A DNA stretch of 64,000 bases from Verrucomicrobiales bacterium (GTDB lineage Bacteria > Verrucomicrobiota > Verrucomicrobiia > Verrucomicrobiales > DEV007), in assembly GCA_002698785.1 (NCBI GenBank), contig PAAG01000007.1, positions 1 to 64,000 on the forward strand, given 5' to 3'. The notes beneath the pieces were generated by a model that saw only the letters and a list, made by a program, of their open reading frames with translations, ran no database searches and was not told where the DNA came from. Positions 52,745-61,568 of this stretch are shown here, in pieces; positions within the stretch are counted from its first letter, which is position 1; every line of letters begins with the position of its first letter. A program made the translations under genes and the position numbers.

Positions 52745-52770
52745 CTTTCGGCGAGCCGTTTGGCCGAAAG
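52745..52770. terminator. Hairpin between menA and menC
   Basis: An 8-bp perfect stem (CTTTCGGC / GCCGAAAG) with a 10-nt loop and no T-run. It lies in the only larger gap of the men cluster (about 130 bases), so it may attenuate or end the first transcript. Confidence 0.45.
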
Positions 52771-52853
52771 CTTGCTAAACGTGAGTTAATGCAATTCAGG
52801 GCATACATAAGGCCTGTGTTTTTGGAGCTACTTTTGATTCGGTAAACGGGTGT

Positions 52854-53765
52854 ATGGAGATCTATCGATACACCTTGCGCTCAGCCGAGAGTTTGAATGC
52901 ACAAAGCGAAAGGCAGGAGCATGAAGGAGTTCTGGTTCGCTACAAAAGAGGAGTCGGCTGTATTCATCCTTGGCCGGAGCTTGGGGATCTGTCTCTTTCC
53001 CAGCAAATCGCCTGCCTTCAATCCGGCACTCCAACTCCGTTGATCGATCAAGCGTTGCGATGTGCCGAAATCGATGGGCAGGCTCGAGAACGTGGTGAGA
53101 GTCTTTTTACTGACCCGATTCCGAGAAGCCACTGGCTGGCACTTCCCGGCGACAATCCGCAGGAAGTGAAGAGCTACGGGTTTGACCGGGTGAAAATTAA
53201 AATCGGAAAGAACCTTGTCGAGGAGGAGCGTATTATCGCGGGGTGGGCTTCAGAGGGCTTCAGCATTCGCCTCGACTGCAATGACAGCCTTTCGGTAACT
53301 GCGATGGTGGAGTTCTGGTATTCCATCCGGTTTCACTGGCCTCGGGTCGAGTTGATAGAGGATCCTGTGCCGTGGAACCCCGAGGACTGGCGAGTCCTGC
53401 GTGAGGTGGGGATTCCGCTGGCCGTTGATAGGGATGCAGAAAACCGGTTCAGGCCGGATTTTGTTGCTGTACTGAAACCTGCCGTTTCCGACTGGTTGCC
53501 GGAAACGCCTGCGCGGTATTTTGTGACTTCTTATATGGACCATGCCATTGGTCAATATTGGGCTGCTTACAAGGCGATGTCTCTTAAGAATAGCGACTAC
53601 GAAGGGCTTCAGCTGGCGTGTGGTTTGCTCACGCATCGGTGTTTTGAATCTGACCCATTTTTTGATCGAATTGATTGTGATGGATGCAGGTTACTTCCGG
53701 TCGGTGGGACTGGACTGGGCTTTGACGATCTGTTAGATAGTCTGCCGTGGAAACATCTGGATTGA
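52854..53765 (+). CDS. menC: o-Succinylbenzoate synthase
   Basis: A 303-residue enolase-superfamily enzyme that dehydrates SHCHC. It has a catalytic Lys pair in VKIKIGKN, metal ligands in RLDCNDSLS, ELIEDPVP and AVDRDAEN, and a second Lys in VAVLKPAVS. In the third ligand motif the usual D-E is D-R here, though the metal-binding Asp is kept. It overlaps menE by 19 nt. Confidence 0.88.
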   Translation: MEIYRYTLRSAESLNAQSERQEHEGVLVRYKRGVGCIHPWPELGDLSLSQQIACLQSGTPTPLIDQALRCAEIDGQARERGESLFTDPIPRSHWLALPGDNPQEVKSYGFDRVKIKIGKNLVEEERIIAGWASEGFSIRLDCNDSLSVTAMVEFWYSIRFHWPRVELIEDPVPWNPEDWRVLREVGIPLAVDRDAENRFRPDFVAVLKPAVSDWLPETPARYFVTSYMDHAIGQYWAAYKAMSLKNSDYEGLQLACGLLTHRCFESDPFFDRIDCDGCRLLPVGGTGLGFDDLLDSLPWKHLD

Positions 53766-54871
53766 GATCAGCAGCTTATTGGGAGTCGGATGCCGTAGGT
53801 GTTCGATTGAATCCTAAGCGCGATCTCGATGCGATGGGATTGATTCCATTCCTCTGTGATCAGTGCGGGATCAGGCACTCGATCGTGATGGCGACCTCTG
53901 GATCGTCTGGAGAGCCCAAATTTGCCGTACTTTCGAAGGGGGCGATCCTTGCTTCGGCAGCAGCGGTAAATGAGCATTGTGGTATTACGAGCGAAGATGT
54001 CTGGTTGGCGGGGCTGTCAGACTTTCATGTCGGAGGGTTGGGCATTCATGCTCGAGCCTTTCTAAGTGGGAGCGAAGTCGTGCGAATGTCTGGATCAAGA
54101 TGGGACCGGACAGGTGAGATCTTGGTGAACGACATTTTGGAAGCAAAGGCGACTCTAACATCACTGACTCCAACCCATTTATTTGATCTCGTGAGGCATG
54201 ATGTGAAAGCTCCGGATTCATTGCGTGGAGTGCTTCTGGGTGGGGGGCGTATGGATCCGGAAATCATCTCTAGAGCGAAGGACCTGGATTGGCCGGTGTG
54301 GCCCAGCTATGGAATGACGGAAGCGTGCTCGCAGATCGCGACGAGTCTCGATGGCGAGTGCGAGTGGTTATCCATTCTGTCGCATTGGGAAACGAGAGTT
54401 ACGGAAAATGAGCGTCTGGCGATTCGAGGCGCTGCTTTGTTTTCCGGCTATGCTCAGCGGTCCAAAGGAAAGTGGATGTATCACGAAGCGACCGGTTCGG
54501 ATGGGTGGTATGAGACGGGTGACCTTTGTGAAGTGAAAGAGGGGAAGCTTCGATTCCGTTCAAGAGCAGATGACTTGATTAAAATATCCGGAGAGTTGAT
54601 TTCACTTTCTTCATTGGATTCTACTGCCATGGAGATCGCTCGCTCCCTCGGCGTAGAGGCTGCCATGGTATCTCGACCTGACCCAAGAAGAGAAAACGAG
54701 CTCGTTTTGATTGTAGAAGGTGTTGAAGAATTGGCGGAGAGCGTGCGAACCAAATTCAATGAACGTGTCGGTGGCCTTGAATCGGTGAAGCGAGCCATCG
54801 CCGTGCAATCCCTGCCAAGAACGGAGATTGGTAAAGTGAACCGGGCAGAGCTGAACGCGATAGTGAGCTGA
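53747..54871 (+). CDS. menE: o-Succinylbenzoate-CoA ligase, short form
   Basis: A 374-residue ANL-family ligase, well below the usual 450 or more, because the N-terminal domain is trimmed. Core motifs remain: the P-loop (ATSGSSGEPKFA), the WPSYGMTEACSQIA motif, the hinge with YETGDLCEVKEGKLRFRSRADDLIKISGE and the C-terminal Lys in RTEIGKVNR. It adenylates o-succinylbenzoate and forms its CoA ester. The start GTG 53747 lies inside menC, showing translational coupling. Confidence 0.88.
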   Translation: METSGLRSAAYWESDAVGVRLNPKRDLDAMGLIPFLCDQCGIRHSIVMATSGSSGEPKFAVLSKGAILASAAAVNEHCGITSEDVWLAGLSDFHVGGLGIHARAFLSGSEVVRMSGSRWDRTGEILVNDILEAKATLTSLTPTHLFDLVRHDVKAPDSLRGVLLGGGRMDPEIISRAKDLDWPVWPSYGMTEACSQIATSLDGECEWLSILSHWETRVTENERLAIRGAALFSGYAQRSKGKWMYHEATGSDGWYETGDLCEVKEGKLRFRSRADDLIKISGELISLSSLDSTAMEIARSLGVEAAMVSRPDPRRENELVLIVEGVEELAESVRTKFNERVGGLESVKRAIAVQSLPRTEIGKVNRAELNAIVS

Positions 54872-54907
54872 TCCAGGTTTTTCTTAAATGCCCAACTGGG
54901 GCTCCTT

Positions 54908-56143
54908 CTATTTTTCCCAACCCACTGGTTGCACCCAGGCTTGAGCTTTCTGCTCTGGGTAGGAAGGGTTTTCGGGACGAACACTGGACGTGATTGTGGC
55001 TCGCATGTAGAGCGCGTCTTCGGGAATCTGGAAGCTCGCTTTCGTTCCTTCCATGGTCGCAAATACTTCTCCGATACCTGTGTTTTCAGCGGTGGCGTCG
55101 TAGCTCTTTCGAGTGCCGATGAATTCTATGGTGTAGTTGGCGTCTTTGTCAGGAATGACGGATATTGAAAGTATTCTGTCCTCTTGATCGAATGTGATTC
55201 TTTCGAGTTCGACACCTGAGCTGGAGTAGAACTTCCCTTTCTGTAAAGCGTTAACGATCTCGTCGCCGTTGAGTGAATCGGCTCCCACTACCACCCAGCC
55301 TTTTCCTGGGGATACATCACCACCGTGGTAGGTATGTGAGTCATCGGTTGCGACGCCTAGAAGGGGAGGGTAGTCGAGCTCTGCGAGGCGAATCGTGTTG
55401 GCGATGTCCCAGATTTCTTCATCTCCGGGGCGGGTGTCATCGCCATAGTGGTTGATACCGGGGTGGCCATTGTAGACTTCGAAAAAGCGGCCTTCGGCAA
55501 CGTTTGCCAGATCTTCCGCAGTCAATGCCCATTGGAAATTGGGATGATTCAAGTGGGCCAAAACTGGCACTCCGGATTTCTCTCCATACTCTCGAATCGC
55601 GCCGAGACTGCGCTGCATGACGTCACGGGGAGAAGCATTGTCATCCTTTATCGCCGGGATCACCTCTTTAAGATTGATCGCATTAATGTGAACGGGAAGT
55701 TTGCTGCCGCTGTTGGATACTTCTTCTGCACGCAAGAGGTAAAACTCGCCGGGCTTCTCCAGTGCCTCTCTACATTGGGCGAGTGTTTTCAGGATGATGC
55801 CTTGTTTTCCGTCTCGCGTTTCCCATTGGATCCATTCTTTTCCCCAGCGAGCTTCGCATTTGGAAATGGCATCTCTACCGATGGCTCGCTGACGTTTCTT
55901 GATCGCTTCCACAGTCATCCATTTCTCACCTTCCTGGAGGACGTTGTGGTCGCTCAGTCCAATAAAATCGTATCCGTGGTCGCGATACCACGAGAAGATC
56001 ATCTCTGGGAAATCATTTCCATCGCTCCAGAGCGAATGGGTGTGGGTATTGCCCTTGAACCACGCGGTCGTGTCGTAGTCGAAGGCGCTGGCACTGAAGG
56101 AGAAGAGAAGAAGCGAAGTCGCGGTCGCGCAGAATTTCGTCAT
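54908..56143 (-). CDS. PHP-domain metallohydrolase, CehA/McbA-like
   Basis: A 411-residue secreted protein with a signal peptide (ATSLLLFSFSASA) and a PHP domain: FKGNTHTHSLWSDGNDFPEMI (metal His), DFIGLSDHNVLQ, LAHLNHPNFQW and a late ATDDSHTYHGGD. The CehA/McbA group are periplasmic hydrolases of esters or phosphate-type bonds; substrate unknown. It follows a sulfatase gene on the same strand, 77 nt away. A perfect inverted repeat occupies the place of its ribosome site. Confidence 0.85.
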   Translation of the reverse strand: MTKFCATATSLLLFSFSASAFDYDTTAWFKGNTHTHSLWSDGNDFPEMIFSWYRDHGYDFIGLSDHNVLQEGEKWMTVEAIKKRQRAIGRDAISKCEARWGKEWIQWETRDGKQGIILKTLAQCREALEKPGEFYLLRAEEVSNSGSKLPVHINAINLKEVIPAIKDDNASPRDVMQRSLGAIREYGEKSGVPVLAHLNHPNFQWALTAEDLANVAEGRFFEVYNGHPGINHYGDDTRPGDEEIWDIANTIRLAELDYPPLLGVATDDSHTYHGGDVSPGKGWVVVGADSLNGDEIVNALQKGKFYSSSGVELERITFDQEDRILSISVIPDKDANYTIEFIGTRKSYDATAENTGIGEVFATMEGTKASFQIPEDALYMRATITSSVRPENPSYPEQKAQAWVQPVGWEK

Positions 56144-56146
56144 GCG

Positions 56147-56174
56147 CCCAATGTGACAGGTCTGTCACATTGGG
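56147..56174. repeat. Perfect 13-bp inverted repeat next to the PHP gene start
   Basis: CCCAATGTGACAG and its exact reverse complement, separated by 2 nt. It lies 3 nt before the ATG of the PHP gene and 46 nt after the sulfatase stop (minus strand). No T-run follows. It could be an operator with dyad symmetry or an RNA stem that blocks ribosome access. Confidence 0.8.
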
Positions 56175-56220
56175 TTCAATCCCTGTCTTTGGCTCGATCA
56201 GGTGAGACGGGGTTTTGGGC

Positions 56221-57792
56221 CTACTTGCCTTCCAGCGGTTCCTTTTCAAAATCAGTAGGCCTTACCCAGCCCGATTTTGTTGGCTCGCCCTTCATGTAAC
56301 GCTCGTAGAATTTCGCTGAATCAGTGGCGATAGGGTAGTTGTCGAAGATTTCTCCGTTGCCTTCCATGCGAGGATCTTCCTCCTGGAGAAGCCGTTCTTC
56401 CATCTTGGTGGACAATTCCTTCTTAATTTCTTCGTGTGCTGCGGAAGCGGCCAAATTGGTGACGCAGTCTGGATCTCTTTCGATATTGAACAGCTCCTCA
56501 GGCGGCAGTTTGCCGAAGTTCAGATCCCAGTAGTGGGTGTTTGTCCCATTGCGTCGAGCATCGAGAATCCACGTTTTGGTTGGGCTGCCGTCGGTGTTCA
56601 GGTATCCGGTGACCGGATTTCCTGCAGGCCAGCGATCAGGCTCGTAGTTTCTGAGATAGAGAAATTCGTGGGTGACGATGCCACGAATCGGATAGCCCCA
56701 GTCGTTCGGGCGACCCGCATCGTGGCGCTCTTTTCCGATCAACACATGATCTCGCTCTGGGATGACTTGACCATCTTTCTCCGATTGGAAAATGGGGACG
56801 AGGCTTTTTCCAGTGATGGAAGCCATAGTGGAATTCTCTGGGGCAAGTTGTGCTACCTCAAGATACGTGGGAGCGAAATCGATGAAGCTCACGAAGTCTT
56901 GGATATCACGGCCGGGATTTTTAATTCCCTTCTTCCACATGACTGCGAGGGGAAGGTGATTTGAGAGTTCGTATTCGTTTCCTTTCACGCGAGGAAAGGG
57001 CATGCCGTTGTCAGAAGTCACGAGAATGAGGGTATTTTCGAGGAGTCCCTTTTCATCGAGCGACTCGATCATTCGGAGGAGATGACTATCAAAGTGCTCA
57101 ATTTCGAAGGCATAGTCGAGCATGTCGTTTCTCACGATCTCATTGTCTGGCCAGAAGGAGGGAACTTTGTCGATGTCCGTGATCTTCTTTCCGCCTTTCT
57201 TCACGCCGGCTTCATATTCGTAAGCGCGGTGGGGCTCGGTAGCGCCATACCAGAAAGCCCATGGGCCATCCTTTTTCTGCGCGTCTGCGAGGAAGTCTTC
57301 GAAGTTAGCCGCGTAGTCGTTGCTCGAAATAAATTTCGCCGGAGGGGTGAGTGTTCTTTTGCCGTATGGCTTGCCTGCCATGTTGCGGCGCTTTCCGTTC
57401 TCGTCTTCAGCGATTCCTGGAGCCCAGGTTTTTCCGGTCGACCCGACGAAGTATCCAGCTTTTCTTTCGAGTGCCTCGGCGTAGGAAACAAATTCAGTCG
57501 GGAAGAACGGCATGTGGTTGGCCGCTTCCTTGAGCTGCCAGGAATTGCGACCCGTAAGGATGCATGCACGTGAGGGAGCACATTTTGCGTTCGGCGTGTA
57601 GGCATTGTGGAAGAGAAGCCCTTCCTTCGCGACGCGGTCGAATCCCGGAGTCTTTACCCATTCCGTTCCGTAGGCAGATGTGTGAGGCCACGATTGGTCG
57701 TCGGAAATCGCGAAAAGGATATTGGGGCGGTCGTCGGCGAGTAGCGACGCTGAGACGCTGATAAGTGACAGAAGGAGATAGGGGACTTTCAT
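56221..57792 (-). CDS. Sulfatase (N-sulfoglucosamine sulfohydrolase-like)
   Basis: A 523-residue secreted sulfatase with a signal peptide ([17 protein letters not shown]). The early metal site is [12 protein letters not shown] and the formylglycine motif is C-A-P-S-R with Cys71. It has [10 protein letters not shown], a second metal site [14 protein letters not shown] and a C-terminal ELFNIERDP. The DDQSW variant and overall layout resemble heparan-type sulfamidases. It would remove sulfate from glycans after conversion of Cys71 to formylglycine. Confidence 0.92.
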   Translation of the reverse strand: MKVPYLLLSLISVSASLLADDRPNILFAISDDQSWPHTSAYGTEWVKTPGFDRVAKEGLLFHNAYTPNAKCAPSRACILTGRNSWQLKEAANHMPFFPTEFVSYAEALERKAGYFVGSTGKTWAPGIAEDENGKRRNMAGKPYGKRTLTPPAKFISSNDYAANFEDFLADAQKKDGPWAFWYGATEPHRAYEYEAGVKKGGKKITDIDKVPSFWPDNEIVRNDMLDYAFEIEHFDSHLLRMIESLDEKGLLENTLILVTSDNGMPFPRVKGNEYELSNHLPLAVMWKKGIKNPGRDIQDFVSFIDFAPTYLEVAQLAPENSTMASITGKSLVPIFQSEKDGQVIPERDHVLIGKERHDAGRPNDWGYPIRGIVTHEFLYLRNYEPDRWPAGNPVTGYLNTDGSPTKTWILDARRNGTNTHYWDLNFGKLPPEELFNIERDPDCVTNLAASAAHEEIKKELSTKMEERLLQEEDPRMEGNGEIFDNYPIATDSAKFYERYMKGEPTKSGWVRPTDFEKEPLEGK

Positions 57793-57880
57793 GTGTTTGT
57801 GAAACAGTCTTTAATCAATGCATGGCAATGATCAAGAGCGACATTTGAGAAGGAGTTGTTGTGGGAAAATTGATAGGAGA

Positions 57881-58705
57881 CTACTCAATCACCACAGAAT
57901 TCGGATCGTAGTCGATCGATGGATATTCCATGTCGAGGCCTTTCAGGGTCTTTGCCAGGATATCGCCAACGATGAGGTTGCGATACCATTTGCGGTCGGC
58001 TGGGACGACATACCATGGGGCATTCTCCGTGCTGGTCTTGGAAAGCACATCGCCGTAGGCGTGCATGAACTTCGGCCACAAGGCGCGGTCGTCGAGGTCT
58101 CCTGGATTGAACTTCCAGTTCTTTTCGGGTTCGTCTAGGCGGGCCTGGAGGCGTTCTTTCTGTTCGTCGTGGGATATGTGGAGAAAAATCTTAACGATCG
58201 TTGTTCCTTCATCGGTGAGCATTTTCTCGAAGTTTACGATGTGATCGTATCGTTTGGTCCAAACGGATTCGGGATAAATCTCACGGACTCGAACGGCCAC
58301 GATATCTTCATAATGACTGCGATTGAAGATGACCGTTTCTCCGGTTTTTGGGACTTCTTTGTGTATACGCCAGAGGTAGTCATGAGCGAGTTCCAGGCTG
58401 CTCGGTTTTTTAAAGGAAGCGACGCGGATTCCCTGTGGATCCATTTTCTCGAACACATTTCGAATCGTTCCGTCTTTTCCTCCGGTGTCCATGGCCTGGA
58501 TGACAAAGAGGAGTTTGTGTTTTCCCTCTGCATACATGAGTTCCTGAAGAACGTCGATCTGGTGCTCGATGCGCTTGAAGAGATCTTTCCCCTCCGGTTT
58601 GGTGACAGGATATAGTTCTTCGTCTCGGGTAGGCCAGGATTCCAAGTCGACCTTCTGGCCGGGGGACACGCGAAATGGATGGTCGGAGAGGGTTATTTCG
58701 GACAT
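57881..58705 (-). CDS. Polyphosphate kinase 2 family protein
   Basis: A 274-residue PPK2 that moves phosphate between polyphosphate and nucleotides. It has a Walker A-like AMDTGGKDGTIRNVFEKMDPQG, the lid FNRSHYEDIVAVRVRE and the conserved KFMHAYGDVLSKTSTENAPWYVVPADRKWYRNL. The length and single domain fit the class that phosphorylates NMP or NDP. It lies 5 nt after hemW on the same strand. Confidence 0.92.
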   Translation of the reverse strand: MSEITLSDHPFRVSPGQKVDLESWPTRDEELYPVTKPEGKDLFKRIEHQIDVLQELMYAEGKHKLLFVIQAMDTGGKDGTIRNVFEKMDPQGIRVASFKKPSSLELAHDYLWRIHKEVPKTGETVIFNRSHYEDIVAVRVREIYPESVWTKRYDHIVNFEKMLTDEGTTIVKIFLHISHDEQKERLQARLDEPEKNWKFNPGDLDDRALWPKFMHAYGDVLSKTSTENAPWYVVPADRKWYRNLIVGDILAKTLKGLDMEYPSIDYDPNSVVIE

Positions 58706-58710
58706 GGAAC

Positions 58711-59799
58711 TTACACTAGAGCAGCGGCAATGGGGTCGGCAAGTGCTTTGCCTTCTTTCGTGAGAATGAGGCGGTCGCCGTTTTGGCGTAGCAAATCTCG
58801 AGAAATGAGGTCATCGAGTGTTTCCTGATCCTGAATCAGGTCGAGTGGAATACCTTCTCTTGTTCTAAGCTGAAGGGCGATCGCCTCGATGCGTCGGTCT
58901 TCAGCCGTAAGCGTTTCGATCTCGGTTCTCGTATCGATTCCCGATTGTGTTGCTGAGACGTATGCCGCGGTGTCGGGACGCGTTTTCCAGCGATATTCAC
59001 CGATCGTTGAGACTGCTCCCGGACCCAGGCCAAGATAGTTGGCGCCCGCCCAGTAGGCTCGGTTGTGCTGCGACTCGTAGTCGTCTCGTGCGTAGTTGGA
59101 AATTTCGTAATGGAAGTAGCCTGCCGATTCGAGTTTGTCGATGGCATGGTAGAAGAGGTCCGCGTCTCGATCTTCGTCTGTGTCCAGTTCTCCGGATTGA
59201 TGCCGCTCAAGAAACTCGGTATCCTCCTCGTAGGTGAGGTTGTAAGCGGAAATGTGATTGGGATTCAGCGAAATGGCCTTCTCAAGATCGCCATCCCAGG
59301 AAGCCATATTTTGACCCGGGATGGAGAACATTAGATCGATGCTAATGTTTTGAAAACCGGCATCCTGAAGGGTTCGGTAGGCGTTTTCTGCCTCTTCGGG
59401 AGTGTGATCGCGACCCAAAGTCGCCAGCGTTTCTGAGTCGAAAGATTGGGTGCCGAGGCTGATGCGTGTAACACCAAGTTCTCTCATCAGCTCCGCTTTC
59501 TTGAGGTCGTAAGTGGCGGGATTTGCTTCCAGTGTCCACTCCTCTACGTTTGAGAGATCGAAGGTCTCCTGAAGACCGCGGCAAAGACTTTCGAGGTGAG
59601 TCGGGGAGAGAAGACTGGGAGTTCCTCCGCCAAAGTACACTGTGCGGATCGGATCTTTGACATCGCCAGATCGCATCTTCGCTTCTGCTAGGATTGCCTC
59701 AACAAATTCACGATTGGCCAGCTTTCCCGGTTTGTGTTTGTAGAAGCCGCAATAGGGGCAGATGTGGTGGCAGAAAGGGATGTGGAGGTAGAGGTGCAA
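58711..59799 (-). CDS. hemW: Radical SAM protein HemW
   Basis: A 362-residue HemN-like protein with the radical SAM cluster site C-x3-C-x2-C (CHHICPYC), YFGGGTPSLLS, ISLGTQSFDSETLATLGR and a C-terminal winged segment. It lacks the extra N-terminal Cys of the oxygen-independent coproporphyrinogen oxidase HemN, so HemW, a haem chaperone, is the better name. The start is near the caspase gene, which is divergent. Confidence 0.92.
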   Translation of the reverse strand: MHLYLHIPFCHHICPYCGFYKHKPGKLANREFVEAILAEAKMRSGDVKDPIRTVYFGGGTPSLLSPTHLESLCRGLQETFDLSNVEEWTLEANPATYDLKKAELMRELGVTRISLGTQSFDSETLATLGRDHTPEEAENAYRTLQDAGFQNISIDLMFSIPGQNMASWDGDLEKAISLNPNHISAYNLTYEEDTEFLERHQSGELDTDEDRDADLFYHAIDKLESAGYFHYEISNYARDDYESQHNRAYWAGANYLGLGPGAVSTIGEYRWKTRPDTAAYVSATQSGIDTRTEIETLTAEDRRIEAIALQLRTREGIPLDLIQDQETLDDLISRDLLRQNGDRLILTKEGKALADPIAAALV

Positions 59800-59862
59800 G
59801 GGGATTCTGGTCGCAAGGATTGAATAGGTCGGTTACCGTATTCGTCAGAGTCCCGAACCGCC

Positions 59863-61554
59863 ATGTTTTTTCTTCGTTCCTGCATCGTCTCTATCTTGGG
59901 GCTTTTTTCTCTTTCCCAGGGCGCAGATCGCGTTGCTCTAGTGATCGGTGTCGATTCCTATGAGAACCTTCCGACCGAGGCGCAATTGAGTGTTGCGGTG
60001 AGCGACGCGGAGTTGATGGCGAAAACTCTGAAGAGCCTCGATCCTCCTTTTGACGTCGACCTTCAGACAAATGTGAAGCAAGACGATGTGGAAGAGGCCT
60101 TGGACCGATTCATCGACAAGTCTGACGGTGCCACTTGTGCTTTGATTTATTTCGCCGGCCATGGAGTCGAGTATCACGGCGAGAATTTCCTTTTGGTGAA
60201 CGACACAGACATCGGAAAAATCAGTGCAGATGTTCCTCGCATGAAACGTCGTCTTGGGAATGAGGCGTTGTCGATGCAGGCAATGGTGGATTCTCTGGAT
60301 GTCACCGGGGCTCAAGTGAAAGTTGTGATTCTAGATGCCTGTCGAGACAATCCGCTTGAGGCTGAGGATACGTCCGGGACTCGCAGCTTGGTGGGGGCCT
60401 CTCGCGGTCTCGCCCAAGTGACGCCTCCCTCGGGCACATTGATCGCCTATTCCGCCGATGCCGGACAACAGGCAAATGACGGTCTTTTCACCGCTGTGCT
60501 CGCAGAAAAAATGATCACGCCGGGATTGCCTCTGCTTCAGGTTTTTGCGGCCACTCGAGAGGAAGTGCTGAAAGTTTCGAGCGATCTTGCTTCGCAGAGC
60601 AAAGGCGTTCGCCATGAGCCCGCTGAGTACACCAAGCTCAATCTGGCAGGAACGAAGTTTGCCTTTACGGGGAAGACGGGAAGTGGGGCGGAGTCGAAGG
60701 AGATGGAACAACTCCGCCGTGAGCTTGAGAACATGCGAAAGCAAATGGAGAGCGGCGAGGGAACTTTACCTGCGACGGTTTCGATGGAGGGAGGCGAAGC
60801 GGGGCAGTCACGGGACTTCTCCGGTGTCGAGATGGTCTGGATACCGGCCGGTGAGTTTCTCATGGGGAGCCCTGATACGGAAGAGGGACGACGGGACAAT
60901 GAGCAGCAGCATCGTGTTACCCTGTCAAAAGGATTCTGGATGGCACGGTACGAGTGCACGCAATCTCAATGGGTGAAAGTCAAAGATATCGATATGGAGC
61001 GAATCCAGAAGGGAAGTCTGGGAAGCAATTACCCGATCAATGGTGTGACGTGGTATGAATGCCAGGATTGGGTGAAGCAGATGAATGAGAAGTTTCCGCC
61101 GTCTCCCGGCTGGCAGTGGGCTCTACCGACCGAAGCTCAGTGGGAATACGCCTGCCGGGCAGGTACAACGACTGTATTCTCTTTCGGAGACTGGCTCAAT
61201 GTCGACCTGGCAAATGTGAACTGGAGCTGGCCATACGGAACGGACGATACGGGAAAAAGAAAACAAAAAACGGTTTTCCAAACGATCGATAAGGTAGGCG
61301 GGTTGGAGGCGAACCAATGGGGGCTCTACGATATGCATGGCAATGTCGGAGAGTGGTGTGCGGACTGGTATGGCAACTATCCCGATGGAGATGCTTCGGA
61401 CCCGGCTGGACCTACCACCGGAACTCATCGCGTCGTGCGCGGTGGGCGGTTTGGCTACGGGGCGGTGGAGGCAAGGTCAGCGCAACGCAAAGCAGAGAAG
61501 CCAAACTGGATAGGCTATCACGATGGCTTCCGGCCTGTTATTGTACCAAGATAA
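59863..61554 (+). CDS. Caspase-FGE fusion protein 1
   Basis: A 563-residue secreted protein. After a signal peptide (residues 1-20) comes a C14 caspase-like domain with the catalytic His100 (YFAGHGVEY) and Cys160 (VVILDACRDNP). A short coiled coil (about 278-295) leads to a C-terminal FGE/SUMF1-like domain (about 320-560): GVEMVWIPAGEFLMGSP, LPTEAQWEYACRAGTTT, GLYDMHGNVGEWC and RVVRGGRFG. The FGE catalytic Cys pair after R-G-G is absent, so the domain is likely a binding module. Adjacent is a second copy. It is related to orthocaspases, which cut after Arg or Lys. Confidence 0.9.
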   Translation: MFFLRSCIVSILGLFSLSQGADRVALVIGVDSYENLPTEAQLSVAVSDAELMAKTLKSLDPPFDVDLQTNVKQDDVEEALDRFIDKSDGATCALIYFAGHGVEYHGENFLLVNDTDIGKISADVPRMKRRLGNEALSMQAMVDSLDVTGAQVKVVILDACRDNPLEAEDTSGTRSLVGASRGLAQVTPPSGTLIAYSADAGQQANDGLFTAVLAEKMITPGLPLLQVFAATREEVLKVSSDLASQSKGVRHEPAEYTKLNLAGTKFAFTGKTGSGAESKEMEQLRRELENMRKQMESGEGTLPATVSMEGGEAGQSRDFSGVEMVWIPAGEFLMGSPDTEEGRRDNEQQHRVTLSKGFWMARYECTQSQWVKVKDIDMERIQKGSLGSNYPINGVTWYECQDWVKQMNEKFPPSPGWQWALPTEAQWEYACRAGTTTVFSFGDWLNVDLANVNWSWPYGTDDTGKRKQKTVFQTIDKVGGLEANQWGLYDMHGNVGEWCADWYGNYPDGDASDPAGPTTGTHRVVRGGRFGYGAVEARSAQRKAEKPNWIGYHDGFRPVIVPR

Positions 61555-61568
61555 CTCACTTTGATTTC

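Noticed and set aside
55448-56299. A 283-codon plus-strand frame
   Set aside because: Antisense to the PHP hydrolase and across its upstream repeat; no recognisable domain.
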